Below are positions 40,745-51,419 of a DNA stretch of 64,000 bases, piece by piece. Source of the stretch: Marinobacter sp. AC-23 (GTDB lineage Bacteria; Pseudomonadota; Gammaproteobacteria; Pseudomonadales; Oleiphilaceae); the NCBI RefSeq assembly GCF_001858325.1, contig NZ_MBPP01000013.1:1-64000 (forward strand), read 5' to 3'. The position numbers and the translations under genes are program-made. Under the pieces are notes generated by a model. That model searched no databases. It saw nothing but the letters and a program-made list of their open reading frames with translations, and was not told the DNA's origin. The stretch's first letter is position 1. Each line of letters opens with the position of its first letter.

Positions 40745-42264
40745 ATGAGCCATAAAACAAGTAATACATCAGCAAACAGTCCGGCGGGCATGCAGCCCGG
40801 ATATTGCCCGGACCTCTGGAATGAAGATCTTTCGCCGGTCGAGCCCCATGAGCGAACCTGGAGGTGGCACAATATCGCGGCTTTATGGGTTGCCATGGTG
40901 GTCTGTGTTCCTGCCTACATGCTGGCTGCCAGCCTGGTGCCTGAAGGAATGTCCTGGTGGCAGGCGGTAATGACGGTATTTATTGGCAACCTTATTGTAT
41001 TGGTCCCCATGTTGCTGTTTGGGCATGCGGGTGCAAAACATGGTATTCCTTTTCCTGTGCTGCTCAGAGCATCGTTCGGCACCTCAGGGGCAAAAGTTGC
41101 GGCTATGCTGCGCGGCATTGTTGGTTGCGGTTGGTTTGGCATACAGACATGGGTGGCGGCTCCGCCATCTACGTTATTCTCAACATCCTGACGGATCAGG
41201 CTCTGGTTGGGGAGGCCATTCCCGGTTTGGGCATCGACCTGGCACAGTTCCTGTCGTTTCTGGCTTGCTGGGGTTTGCATATTTATTTCATAGCTCGCGG
41301 AACCGAATCTATCCGTGTACTGGAGACCTATGCGGCTCCTTTTCTTATTGCGATGTCCGTCGGCTTGTTGGCCTGGGCAGTCGTTAAGGCAGGTGGTTTT
41401 GGCCCGATGTTGTCTACCCCGTCCGAGTTCGTAAAGGGCGGTGCTCGCGAGGGAGAATTCTGGCAAGCTTTTTGGCCGGGTTTAACCGCCATGGTGGGTT
41501 TCTGGGCAACCCTGGCCCTGAATATTCCTGACTTCACCCGATTTGCCAAGAACCAGCGCCACCAATTTATCGGCCAGGCAGTGGGTTTGCCGATTCCTAT
41601 GGCGCTGCTCGCATTCATTGCAGTAGGGGTGGCTTCGGCAACCGTGGTTATCTATGGCGAGGCACTTTGGGACCCCATTGCTATCACTGAACGCATGGGT
41701 GGTTTTGCAGTGGTTATCGCACTGCTGGCGCTGCTTATTGCCACGGTCACCACAAATATAGCGGCTAACGTGGTGGCTCCAGCCAATGGCTTTTCGAACC
41801 TTAGTCCGCGCTTAATTTCATTCCGCATGGGTGGCTACATCACCGCAGGGTTGGGGATCGTCATTATGCCGTGGAAGCTTCTGGAATCCACGGGTGCCTA
41901 TATTTTTATTTGGCTGATCGGTTATTCAGCGCTACTTGGGCCCTTGGCCGGCATTATGCTTACCGATTACCTGCTGCTCCGCAAAACGGAGCTCTCCCAC
42001 GCAGATCTTTTCAAAAATGATGGGATATACAGCTACGGCAATGGCTGGAACACGAATGCCTTTATCGCATTCGCGGTTGCGGTTCTTCCCAACCTGCCCG
42101 GTTTCCTGGTGGCTGCAGGAGCCATGGGGAGTGCGCCCGTATTTTTCACTACCATTTATAACTATGCCTGGTTTGTTGGCGTTGCTTTGGGCGCTGGCGT
42201 GTATTTCATGCTTATGCGCATCAGCCACCCGGCATTAGTGATGGCACAACCTGAAGCCAGCTAG
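40745..42264 (+). CDS. NCS1-family nucleobase permease (frame break)
   Basis: About 506 residues and twelve membrane segments after correction; probably takes up uracil, dihydropyrimidine or hydantoin-like compounds. Frame one (40745-41191) shows NCS1 start motifs ERTWRWHNIAALWVAM and GAKHGIPFPVLLRASFG. Restoring one G at 41155 gives TWVGGSAIYVILNIL in the second frame, which continues to LNIPDFTRFAKNQ and ends at 42264. The substrate cannot be fixed, but it lies between two pyrimidine catabolic genes. Confidence 0.87.
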
Positions 42265-42290
42265 AACTACATAACAAAGATAAATCATGA

Positions 42291-43741
<1,451 letters not shown>

Positions 43742-43748
43742 TAGGCAT

Positions 43749-43774
43749 ACCGGCGGCATACGAATGCCGCCGGT
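43749..43774. terminator. hairpin after dihydropyrimidinase
   Basis: Perfect 11-bp stem ACCGGCGGCAT / ATGCCGCCGGT with an ACGA loop, 8 bases after the stop. No T-run, so perhaps an attenuator or RNA-stabilising stem. Confidence 0.5.
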
Positions 43775-43793
43775 CGTTTGAGGGTAACCATGC

Positions 43794-44231
43794 ATGTGGT
43801 TCTATTTCTTTACAGCTCTGGCAGCTGGCGCGATGCTGCCCGTGCAGGCCGGCATAAATGCCGGCCTGGCTCGTACTTCGCATCCCTTGTGGGCGGCGGC
43901 CGCCTCTTTCGGGATTGGTACCCTGGTACTATTAGCTGCAGCATTTTTCATGCGCATTACCGCGCCCAATTGGCAGCAGATGGCGTCGTTGCCAATCTGG
44001 GTCTGGACTGGCGGTTTTTTGGGTGCCTTTTACGTTACCGTAATGGTGGTTTTCGCGCCAAAATTGGGTGCGGCCACACTATTAGCGTTGGTGGTAGCGG
44101 GACAAATGTTTGCCTCTACGTTACTTGACCACTATGGTTTCCTTGGTTTCACTCAGCAATCAATCACACCACTGAGAGCATTGGGCGTGGCCCTGCTTTT
44201 TATAGGCGTCTTGCTCGTCAGAAAATTTTAA
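43794..44231 (+). CDS. DMT-superfamily membrane protein (DUF606/YdcZ type)
   Basis: 145 residues with four to five hydrophobic helices: FYFFTALAAGAMLPVQAGIN, LWAAAASFGIGTLVLLAAAFF, VWTGGFLGAFYVTVMVVF and a C-terminal ALGVALLFIGVLLV. Matches the small DUF606 transporters, which act as half-size drug/metabolite carriers. The substrate is unknown; context suggests a pyrimidine intermediate. An internal inverted repeat CAGGCCGGCAT-AA-ATGCCGGCCTG lies near 43845 in the coding region. Confidence 0.8.
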   Translation: MWFYFFTALAAGAMLPVQAGINAGLARTSHPLWAAAASFGIGTLVLLAAAFFMRITAPNWQQMASLPIWVWTGGFLGAFYVTVMVVFAPKLGAATLLALVVAGQMFASTLLDHYGFLGFTQQSITPLRALGVALLFIGVLLVRKF

Positions 44232-44431
44232 TGTTCACGCAATAGAGGCTGACCCCGGCCTCAGATTGCACCATCTTATCCCTCTCCCTTGTTCTCTCAT
44301 TCCGCCTACTGGCTCCAGATCACCTTTGATACTAATTCTTCTGGGCGACGAGCTAGTAAAAAGGGATCCATGTTTGCGAGAATGCCGTACAGCTTCGTAC
44401 CCTTCTTTTTTTGCAAATACAGGAAAACTGA

Positions 44432-45082
44432 ATGATCAATCATGACGTTCTGCGCAAGCCACGCCGGCGCTCAGCTAGCCGTGAGGCACTGGAGCATAAG
44501 ATTTTGGTGGCGGCGGAAGAGGTTTTCGCTGAACACGGGTTCAATGGTGCGTCCGTGGACACAATCGCAGAGCGTGCCGGGCTATCGAAGCAGAACATGC
44601 TTTACTACTTCTCTTCCAAAGAAAGCCTTTATAACCATGTGCTTAAGGATATTCTTGACCTCTGGATCGAGAAGATGGCGCTGATTGAGCAGGCTGGTGA
44701 CACGCCAACAGTGATGCTTGAGAACTATATACGAGGAAAGCTTGTACTGTCCTATACGCGCCCCCTTGGCTCGAAGGTTTTTGCCAGCGAAGTTGTTAGC
44801 GGCGCGGCGCATCTTCAGGGCTATATAAAGAATGATTTGCTTCCACAGCTTGAGGCTGATGTAGCTCTTGTTAATAGCTGGATCGAACAAGGTCTCATGG
44901 ATAGAATTGAGCCGAAGCATCTTTTCTTCACCATCTGGGCGACCACGCAGACTTATGCAGACTTCTCGGCACAGATCAGCCTGGCGCTAGGCAAAGAAAA
45001 GCTTGATGAAGATGACTTCATTCAAGCTGGTGATTTCCTCACTCATGTACTACTTAAAGGTTTGGGGCTTCCTCCTCGGTAG
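44432..45082 (+). CDS. rutR: TetR-family regulator, RutR-like
   Basis: 216 residues. N-terminal TetR helix-turn-helix (ILVAAEEVFAEHGFNGASVD, TIAERAGLSKQNMLYYFSSK), then a ligand domain with GSKVFASEVVSGAAHLQGYI and FFTIWATTQTYADF, features of RutR, which binds uracil/thymine in E. coli. No rutABCDEFG operon is seen; instead a reductive pathway surrounds it. It is the best candidate to bind the TTTACC-N4-GGTAAA sites. Confidence 0.85.
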   Translation: MINHDVLRKPRRRSASREALEHKILVAAEEVFAEHGFNGASVDTIAERAGLSKQNMLYYFSSKESLYNHVLKDILDLWIEKMALIEQAGDTPTVMLENYIRGKLVLSYTRPLGSKVFASEVVSGAAHLQGYIKNDLLPQLEADVALVNSWIEQGLMDRIEPKHLFFTIWATTQTYADFSAQISLALGKEKLDEDDFIQAGDFLTHVLLKGLGLPPR

Positions 45083-45789
45083 TCCTGGAGGTGTATTGAA
45101 ATGCTGACCTGGATCCGCTGCTGGAAATATCGTCCATAGCGAGATCTTTTAAAATGCCGCGCCTTATGGGGGGCTTCAAATAGGAATACTGCATCTTTGA
45201 GTGGCAAGGTTTTATTAAATATTTATTTTATAAAAATAACCAGAAAAAATGTTGATCATTCAGTAAAATGGTAGTACTTTAATATCGTAAATAAAAATAC
45301 AATACCGTCGTAACGGAAGTGATTTATTTATAATGTAAAATTTCTATTAGCAGTTGGATTGTTGAGGCAATAGATTCAATGAGCAGCCAGCTTATCGATC
45401 GAAAATTATTATTTATGTGTTTCGGGTTAGTTATGAATATAACGGCTTTCCCGTCATGTTAAAATTTATCCAATTGCAGATGTCTTCTGGATTGCCTGCG
45501 AAGACATTGGTCAACTATCTGGCCACGTTTTCGTTTTCATCAAACACCCTCCTTTCTTGCCATCTATTCATCTCTTTAATGCCTGTAAAATTCAAATATT
45601 TTATATCGTTCTATAAACCCTTCTCTTTACATATTAATTAACTACACATCATTGACCATTTTTTAGTTATGGTAACGGACGGTTTTCTGTGTCTGTTATT
45701 TATGACTGAGATTTTGTCGATACTATGATCCTGGTTCTGCGTTGGCCACAGACTATTTATTGATGGTCTCATCTTATGAGGGTTTAAAT
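45083..45789. other. 700-bp AT-rich gap between rutR and codA
   Basis: No credible gene on either strand; composition is clearly richer in A/T than the neighbours. It holds short A/T palindromes (TTAATTAA near 45634) and TTGACCA-N11-TGGTAAC at 45652-45676 ahead of codA. It may be a decayed spacer or a long regulatory region. Confidence 0.5.
45652..45676. promoter_or_regulatory. possible RutR half-site pair upstream of codA
   Basis: TTGACCA, exact to the E. coli RutR half-site as I recall it, faces TGGTAAC across 11 bases. The usual gap is 2 bases, so this is a weak candidate. Confidence 0.25.
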
Positions 45790-47069
45790 ATGCTCGATAT
45801 GCTTGTGCGTAATGTGAATTTGTCAGATGGCCGTAAGGGTGTCGATATTGCAATTAAAGAAGGGAAAATTGTCGAGATTTCGACAGGAATAAAGGGGCAC
45901 GCGATAGAGGAAGTTGATGGGCGTGGATATCTGGCTACACCGCCTTTTGTTGATAGCCATTTTCATATGGATAGCGCCCTTAGCCTTGGCGAGCCTCGTC
46001 TTAACCAGAGCGGCACCCTGCTTGAGGGCATTGAGATCTGGAGTGAGCTAAAGCCCCAGTTGACAGTAGATGCCATCAAAAAGCGTGCGCTGGAGATGTG
46101 CCGCTGGGCGATTGCTCGCGGAACGCTGGCGATCCGCAGTCATGTCGATATTTCTGATGACCGGTTATTGGCGGTGGAAGCCTGTTGGAAGTCCGCCGGG
46201 AAATGAAGCCCTATATTGATCTGCAATTGGTTGCGTTTCCGCAAGATGGCTACCTGCGTCATCCAGGCTCGCTGGATAACATGCAGCGTGCTCTGGCGAA
46301 GGGGATTGATGTGATTGGTGGCATTCCTCATTTCGAGCGCACAAAGAGCGAAGGGGCACGGTCAATCAAGTTGCTTTGCGAGCTTGCTGCAGACAGAGGG
46401 CTCCTGGTCGACATGCACTGTGATGAAAGTGATGATCCGATGTCGCGCCACGTGGAAACTCTTGCCTATGAAACCAACCGGCTTGGGTTGCACGGTCGGG
46501 TAACCGGTTCCCACCTAACTTCTATGCATTCGATGGACAATTACTATGTAAGCAATCTGATTCCGTTGATGCGCGAGGCCGATCTGAAAGTGGTGGCTAA
46601 TCCACTGATCAATATCACCCTGCAGGGGCGCCACGATAGCTACCCCGTGCGGAGAGGTATGACCCGCGTTAAGGAGCTAATGGAGGCTGGCATGAACGTC
46701 GCTTTCGGTCACGATTGTGTGATGGATCCCTGGTACAGCCTTGGCTCACACGACATGCTCGAAGTGGCACATATGGGGCTTCATGTAGGGCAGATGACGG
46801 GTGTCGAGGAGATGAATCAGTGCTTTCAGGCGGTCACCAGCAATGGCGCAAGGTCACTGCAGTTAGACGGTTATGGGCTTGAACCGGGTTGTAAGGCCGA
46901 CATTGTTATTCTTCAGGCATCAAGCACCATCGACGCTTTGCGCTTACGGCCTGAACGACTTTTTGTCATCCGTAGCGGCAAAGTGATTGCCAAAACAGAG
47001 CCCGCTACCACTTCGCTGCTCATTGAAGACCATAGTGGCCCCGTCCACTTCAGTCGCAACCTGTTTTAA
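45790..47069 (+). CDS. codA: cytosine deaminase (frame break)
   Basis: Converts cytosine to uracil and ammonia; amidohydrolase superfamily, about 426 residues. Frame one has FVDSHFHMDSALSLGEPRLN, with the metal histidines. One C restored at 46181 gives AVEALLEVRREMKPYIDLQL. Frame two has VDMHCDESDDP and the catalytic aspartate in FGHDCVMDPWYSLG. ATG 45790 has a GAGGG site. Directly followed by codB, as in E. coli though in reverse order. Confidence 0.92.
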
Positions 47070-47147
47070 TCTGAGCTTTTAACACAGATAGCCCAACTTA
47101 TTATACGAACGATTATCGCATTGCTTAACAACAATAAGGAACTCAAT

Positions 47148-48449
47148 ATGTCACAACGCAATGATGACAAAAGTTATGCCGACGCACATGATGATTACGC
47201 ACTTACCCCTGTGCCTGAAAGCGCAAGGCGCAGTCTGGTCGGTATGTCTGCAGTCATGCTGGGTTTTACCTTTTTTGCCGCCAGTATGTGGACGGGCGGT
47301 ACTCTGGGCCAAGGCCTCCAGCTCTGGCCGGACCTGTTTGTGGTAATTCTCGGAGGCAACCTGATACTTGGAGTCTATGGTTCATTGCTCGGCTATGCTG
47401 CAGCAAAAACAAACCTTTCTACCCACATCCTGTCACGCTATGCATTTGGTGTGTTTGGGTCCAAGTTGCCGTCTTCTATGCTCGCGCTGACTCAGATCGG
47501 CTGGTTCGGCGTTGGCGTAGCTATGTTCGCCTATCCAATAAACAAGTTTTTAGGCATCGACAACCTGCCATTAATAATCGGTGGAGGTATCGTTATGACC
47601 TATACTGTGATGGTCGGATTTAAAGCGATCGAATGGTTGAGTATCGTTGCGGTACCCGCCATTATTATTCTGGGCGTTACTTCGGTAACCAAGGCGATCA
47701 CCGATACTGAGGGTGGCCTGGATACGTTGCTACAGGTGCAGCCGACGGAGACCATAACCTTTGCTGTGGGCATTTCGCTGGCGGTAGGTTCCTTTATCAG
47801 CGGCGCTACCCTGACCCCTGACTTTGTCCGTTTTGCCAAGACCAAGCGGATTGGTATTTGGGCGACTATTATTGGTTTTACCTTTGGTAACAGCTTGATG
47901 TTTATCTTCGGTGCGGTTGGCGCTACGGCTACTGGGTTGTCTGACATCTCGGAGGTGTTGGCCGCTCAAGGTCTGCTAGGTGCAGGTATTGTGCTGTTGG
48001 TGCTGAATATATGGACGACCAACGATAATGCGCTCTATGCGTCAAGCCTTGGTTTGCGCAACATCACCGGCTTCAAACGAGTTCATCTGGTGTTAGCAGC
48101 GGGTGTCATTGGCACTATCTTATCGGAGTTCCTTTACAATAACTTTGTAGGCTGGCTGGTATTCCTGAGTGTGTCTTTGCCGCCGATTGGGGGCGTCATC
48201 ATTGGTGACTTCTATCTACGCTGTAAAACTGAGTACCCTTCACCGGATACCCATAAATTCAAAGAGATCAACTGGGCAGCGATGGTTGCTTGGGCCTTGG
48301 CTATCGGTGTATCGGTGATATCTCCAAAGGATGGTGTTTTTAGTATCGCGCCGTTGAATGCGATTATTGTCGCAGCGGTTATTTACGCGCCGATTTATAA
48401 AATGATATATGCAAAAGATTATGATAAAACTAATCAGGAACTAACGTAA
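47148..48449 (+). CDS. codB: cytosine permease
   Basis: NCS1 transporter of 433 residues with about twelve helices. CodB-type motifs: FFAASMWTGGTLGQGLQ, LSTHILSRYAFGVFGS, SFISGATLTPDFVRFAK and NIWTTNDNALYASSLG. ATG 47148 follows AAGGAACTC. Second gene of the codAB pair; a terminator follows. Confidence 0.93.
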   Translation: MSQRNDDKSYADAHDDYALTPVPESARRSLVGMSAVMLGFTFFAASMWTGGTLGQGLQLWPDLFVVILGGNLILGVYGSLLGYAAAKTNLSTHILSRYAFGVFGSKLPSSMLALTQIGWFGVGVAMFAYPINKFLGIDNLPLIIGGGIVMTYTVMVGFKAIEWLSIVAVPAIIILGVTSVTKAITDTEGGLDTLLQVQPTETITFAVGISLAVGSFISGATLTPDFVRFAKTKRIGIWATIIGFTFGNSLMFIFGAVGATATGLSDISEVLAAQGLLGAGIVLLVLNIWTTNDNALYASSLGLRNITGFKRVHLVLAAGVIGTILSEFLYNNFVGWLVFLSVSLPPIGGVIIGDFYLRCKTEYPSPDTHKFKEINWAAMVAWALAIGVSVISPKDGVFSIAPLNAIIVAAVIYAPIYKMIYAKDYDKTNQELT

Positions 48450-48474
48450 AAATTGTTTAATATGATCGGAATAT

Positions 48475-48511
48475 AAAAATCGGTCAATCATTGCGATTGA
48501 CCCGATTTTTA
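48475..48511 (+). terminator. rho-independent terminator after codB
   Basis: AAAAATCGG-TCAATC pairs with GATTGA-C-CCGATTTTT around ATTGC; one bulged base; ends in T5. Confidence 0.85.
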
Positions 48512-48667
48512 TATTGAACGCTACTGCATAACTTATGGAAGCTCTGAATAACCCCGTGATTTTCGACCTAAATTTAATTTGTCGGCAAAAATCGCGATTC
48601 TAAGGCAATTTTATCGTGTTTTTTGGTTATTTCTTCCCTGATTACCGCCATTTCGGGCGCACTGGCC

Positions 48668-49730
48668 CTACGCCAGTACGCATTTTTCACCCATTAACAG
48701 GTTACTGAACGCAGCCAGCAAGTGAAGCCGCGTATTGTTCTTGGCCAGCCCGCGGTAGCGCACCTTGTCGTAACCGAAGACTCGCTTGATGTAGCGGAAT
48801 GGATGCTCCTCTTTGGCCCGCACGCGGGCTTTAAGCGTCTCTGCTCTGGCCTTATCCGCATTGAGCTTTCGACGCTGACCGGGACGTTTGGCAATAAACC
48901 AGTCAACGCCTTGTCGGTCTTTGTGTTCATCGCGTTTCTGGATGCCGAGGTAGCCTGCGTCACCAAACACGCGCTTCTCGTCGCCATGGAGCAACTTCTC
49001 AGCGGCGACGATGTCATGGGTGTTGGCCGCTGTGGTGTCAATGCTATGAACAAGGCCGAAGACCGCATCAACACCAATGTGCATCTTCATACCGAAGTGC
49101 CATTGATTACCCCTGTGGGTTTGGTGCATTTCCGGATCGCGCTTGCTGGCCTTGTTCTTGGTGGAGCTGGGCGCTGAAATAATCGTGGCATCGACGATGC
49201 TGCCTTCACGCAGCACGAGGCCATGGGATTGCAGGTGCCTGTTCACCTCTTCAAACAGCGCACTGCCCAGATCGTGGCGTTCCAGAAAACGCCGGAAGTT
49301 GAGGATCGTTGTTTCATCTGGCAAGCGATCCAGGCGCAATCCGGCGAACCGACGCATGGACTCAATCTCGTACAGGGCATCCTCCATTGCCGGGTCACTC
49401 AGGTTGTAAAAAGCCTGCATGCAGTGCACCCGGAGGATGGCGGATAATGGATACGGTGGGCGGCCATTTGCGCCTTTGGGATAGTGGCGTGCTATCTTCT
49501 TCTCCAGTGCTTTCCAGTGCTTTCCAGTGCTTTCCAGTGCTTTCCAGTGCTTTCCAGTGCTTTCCAGTGCTTTCCAGTGCTTTCCAGTGCTCTCCAGTGC
49601 TCTCCAGTGCTCTCCAGTGCTCTCCAGTGCTCTCCAGGGAATCAGGCGATCCATCCGGTCCAGAAAGACCTCACGGCGGGTCTTGCGCTTTTTGCTCTGG
49701 TACTCGGCATCGGAGGGTAATCTGATCCAT
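48668..49730 (-). CDS. IS5-family transposase with internal repeat expansion
   Basis: DDE transposase. Recognisable order: KKRKTRREVFLDRMDRLIPW, then a 40-residue insert made of STGKHWKALE-type decamers, then KKIARHYPKGANGRPPYPLS, LDRLPDETTILNFRRFLERH, VDATIISAPSSTKNK, HFGMKMHIGVD, and the catalytic GYLG and YIKRVFGYDKVRYRGLAKN regions. The continuous frame begins at an internal ATG (49654). The likely true start ATG 49730 (MDQIT) is in another frame, so there is also a break near 49711. With a 40-residue insert and a broken start, activity is doubtful. Confidence 0.8.
49501..49639. repeat. 10-bp tandem repeat, 13 full copies plus a partial
   Basis: Units TCTCCAGTGC (first and last four) and TTTCCAGTGC (eight in the middle), then a partial TCTCCAGGG. 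An unexpanded IS5 relative would have one unit plus the partial, so 12 extra units (120 bp) keep the reading frame. Confidence 0.95.
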
Positions 49731-49819
49731 AGGAAGGATTCCTGTGCTGTTGGCCAGAACCGTATTATCGCTTACTTTGGGAAGTTATTCAGAGCTTCCC
49801 TAAGCAACAGCTGATCCAT

Positions 49820-50464
49820 TCAGATAGTGGCAGGATCACTTTCCAACATTGGTAGTTTTGGTGAAATGAAGTCGCTTAGCGTCATCATATGACCGAGTTT
49901 GCCAACTTTGGTGGAGAGATATTGTTCATTTTGGCAGGTCAGTCCTATGGTCAGCGGCAGACGCTCCACGACGTTAATGCCGGCTTTGTTCAGGGCTGCC
50001 ACCTTGCGAGGGTTGTTGGTCATTAGTCGCAAGGAATTGATGCCTAAGTGGTTAAGTATGGGTATGCAAAGATCGTAGTTTCTCAGGTCAGCTGCGAAAC
50101 CAAGACGCTCGTTGGCCTCTACAGTGTCGGCACCCTCATCTTGCAAGTGATATGCACGGATTTTGTTGAGTAAGCCAATACCGCGCCCTTCCTGACGCAG
50201 ATAAAGCAGGATACCGCGCCCCTCTTCCGCGATTCGCTTGAGCGCCTCCTGCAACTGGTAGCCGCAGTCACAGCGCGTCGAAAAAAGTGCATCACCGGTT
50301 AGGCACTCTGAGTGTACGCGGCACAGAACCGGATCGACACTAGCTATATCACCCAGAGTCAAAGCGATATGCTCCTTACCGGTAGCCTCGTCTTCGAAAC
50401 CATGCATGGTGAAGGTGGCCCAAGGTGTGGGTAGCCGGGAGGCGGCGATATAATGAATTGTCAC
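49820..50464 (-). CDS. ribA: GTP cyclohydrolase II
   Basis: Opens GTP to the first riboflavin intermediate. 214 residues; zinc cysteines in [21 protein letters not shown] (given as CRVHSEC and RCDCG), then [20 protein letters not shown]. No fused RibB domain. It is last in a minus-strand run with F420 genes; the pathway intermediate 5-amino-6-ribitylaminouracil is also the substrate of CofH, so a dedicated extra copy is plausible. A TATAAT lies 26-31 bases upstream (50483-50488, minus strand), so it may have its own promoter. Confidence 0.93.
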   Translation of the reverse strand: MTIHYIAASRLPTPWATFTMHGFEDEATGKEHIALTLGDIASVDPVLCRVHSECLTGDALFSTRCDCGYQLQEALKRIAEEGRGILLYLRQEGRGIGLLNKIRAYHLQDEGADTVEANERLGFAADLRNYDLCIPILNHLGINSLRLMTNNPRKVAALNKAGINVVERLPLTIGLTCQNEQYLSTKVGKLGHMMTLSDFISPKLPMLESDPATI

Positions 50465-50566
50465 AGTGCACCTCGAAATCCATTATATGGAATTTTTATT
50501 TACTGACTTAGGAACAGAGAAGGAGGAAGTCGTCTCCCTCCCCCTGCTTTTTGTAGTACCTACTCG

Positions 50567-51319
50567 TCAAAAATGGAACTTGACCAAGGCACTCACTGAG
50601 CTCTCGGTGGCAATAACTTCATCGGGAAGTCCGAATTTGTTGCTCCAGTAAGCGTATTCGATACCTGCGTAAAGTACTCCAGGGTTATTGGTGAAATGAC
50701 CTATATCGAGTTTCAGCTGTGGTGTGAAATTGAGTTCTGATTTGTGATCTGACTCACCAGTTGAGTAGTCCAAGAAACCGTCGAAAAGAAAACGAGCAGG
50801 GCCCATCTCGAAAGGTGTTCCCCATGTCAACGTCAGCTGAAGATCGTCAGAGATATTGCTATTGTTGACGTAGTAAAAAGCTGTGTTGACATATTGAAAC
50901 CCGGGGACATCCCATGCTAAAGAGAAGCCCGTAAGATAGTTATTGAGGTCAGTTTCACCGCCAAATTCATAGGTCCCCGTTAGCGACACGTCGCTGATAG
51001 GACCTAGTCCTAAGTCGTTTCCAGTCACTCCACCTAAACTAAGTGTGGGTGAAAATTCACCGTAGACATCATCTAGGTCTTTGGCTCTGCCATGCCCTTG
51101 GTTGGAATCGATAAAAAAGAAAGTTCCACCCCAATCATGGGCTGTGACATTTTCAAAGGTGAAAAACGTGTGTTCCTGCTGTTCCCTTCCGAAGGCCTCG
51201 TACTGATCACTGTGCAGTAACGAAATGCTAGAGTCCGAGAAGATCTTTTCCGCTTGCGCCGTTGAGAGCCCGCCTATCGAAAGGCAGGCGATAGCGATAT
51301 AGTTATTGAAGTATTTCAT
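50567..51319 (-). CDS. Tsx-like nucleoside-specific outer-membrane channel (DUF5020 type)
   Basis: 250 residues. Signal peptide about 1-23 (cut after STAQA). Beta-barrel pattern of alternating hydrophobic strands ending in the outer-membrane terminal motif VKFHF. TFFTFENVTAHDWGGTFFFID and PGVLYAGIEYAYWSNKFGL are features of Tsx/DUF5020 channels. Given the locus, it probably admits nucleosides or nucleobases. AGGAG precedes ATG 51319. Confidence 0.8.
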   Translation of the reverse strand: MKYFNNYIAIACLSIGGLSTAQAEKIFSDSSISLLHSDQYEAFGREQQEHTFFTFENVTAHDWGGTFFFIDSNQGHGRAKDLDDVYGEFSPTLSLGGVTGNDLGLGPISDVSLTGTYEFGGETDLNNYLTGFSLAWDVPGFQYVNTAFYYVNNSNISDDLQLTLTWGTPFEMGPARFLFDGFLDYSTGESDHKSELNFTPQLKLDIGHFTNNPGVLYAGIEYAYWSNKFGLPDEVIATESSVSALVKFHF

Positions 51320-51376
51320 TATTATTCTCCTATGATTATTTTGTGAGCTTCCTGAATAGGAATTCCACTTTTTTAA

Positions 51377-51404
51377 GATGGGATGCCATCACTGGCATCC
51401 CATC
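51377..51404. terminator. hairpin after pntB
   Basis: Perfect 12-bp stem GATGGGATGCCA / TGGCATCCCATC with a TCAC loop. No T-run on the minus strand, so termination efficiency is uncertain. Confidence 0.6.
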
Positions 51405-51419
51405 GGGTGATGATCTGAA

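Larger units (their letters stand above)
48537..49799 (-). mobile_element. IS5-family insertion sequence
   Basis: Ends carry a 16-bp perfect terminal inverted repeat, GGAAGCTCTGAATAAC at 48537-48552 and its complement at 49784-49799. One transposase gene fills the inside. Flanks TTAT / CTAA do not give a clean target duplication. The element is about 1.26 kb, of which about 120 bp is a tandem repeat expansion inside the transposase gene. It separates codB from the ribA end of the F420 cluster. Confidence 0.88.

Noticed and set aside
49501..49639. CRISPR array
   Set aside because: Units are 10 bp with no spacers; a simple tandem repeat within a coding sequence.
49309..49725. Plus-strand ORFs rich in SSAFQCFPVL repeats
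   Set aside because: These are read-through of the 10-bp tandem repeat on the wrong strand of the transposase gene.
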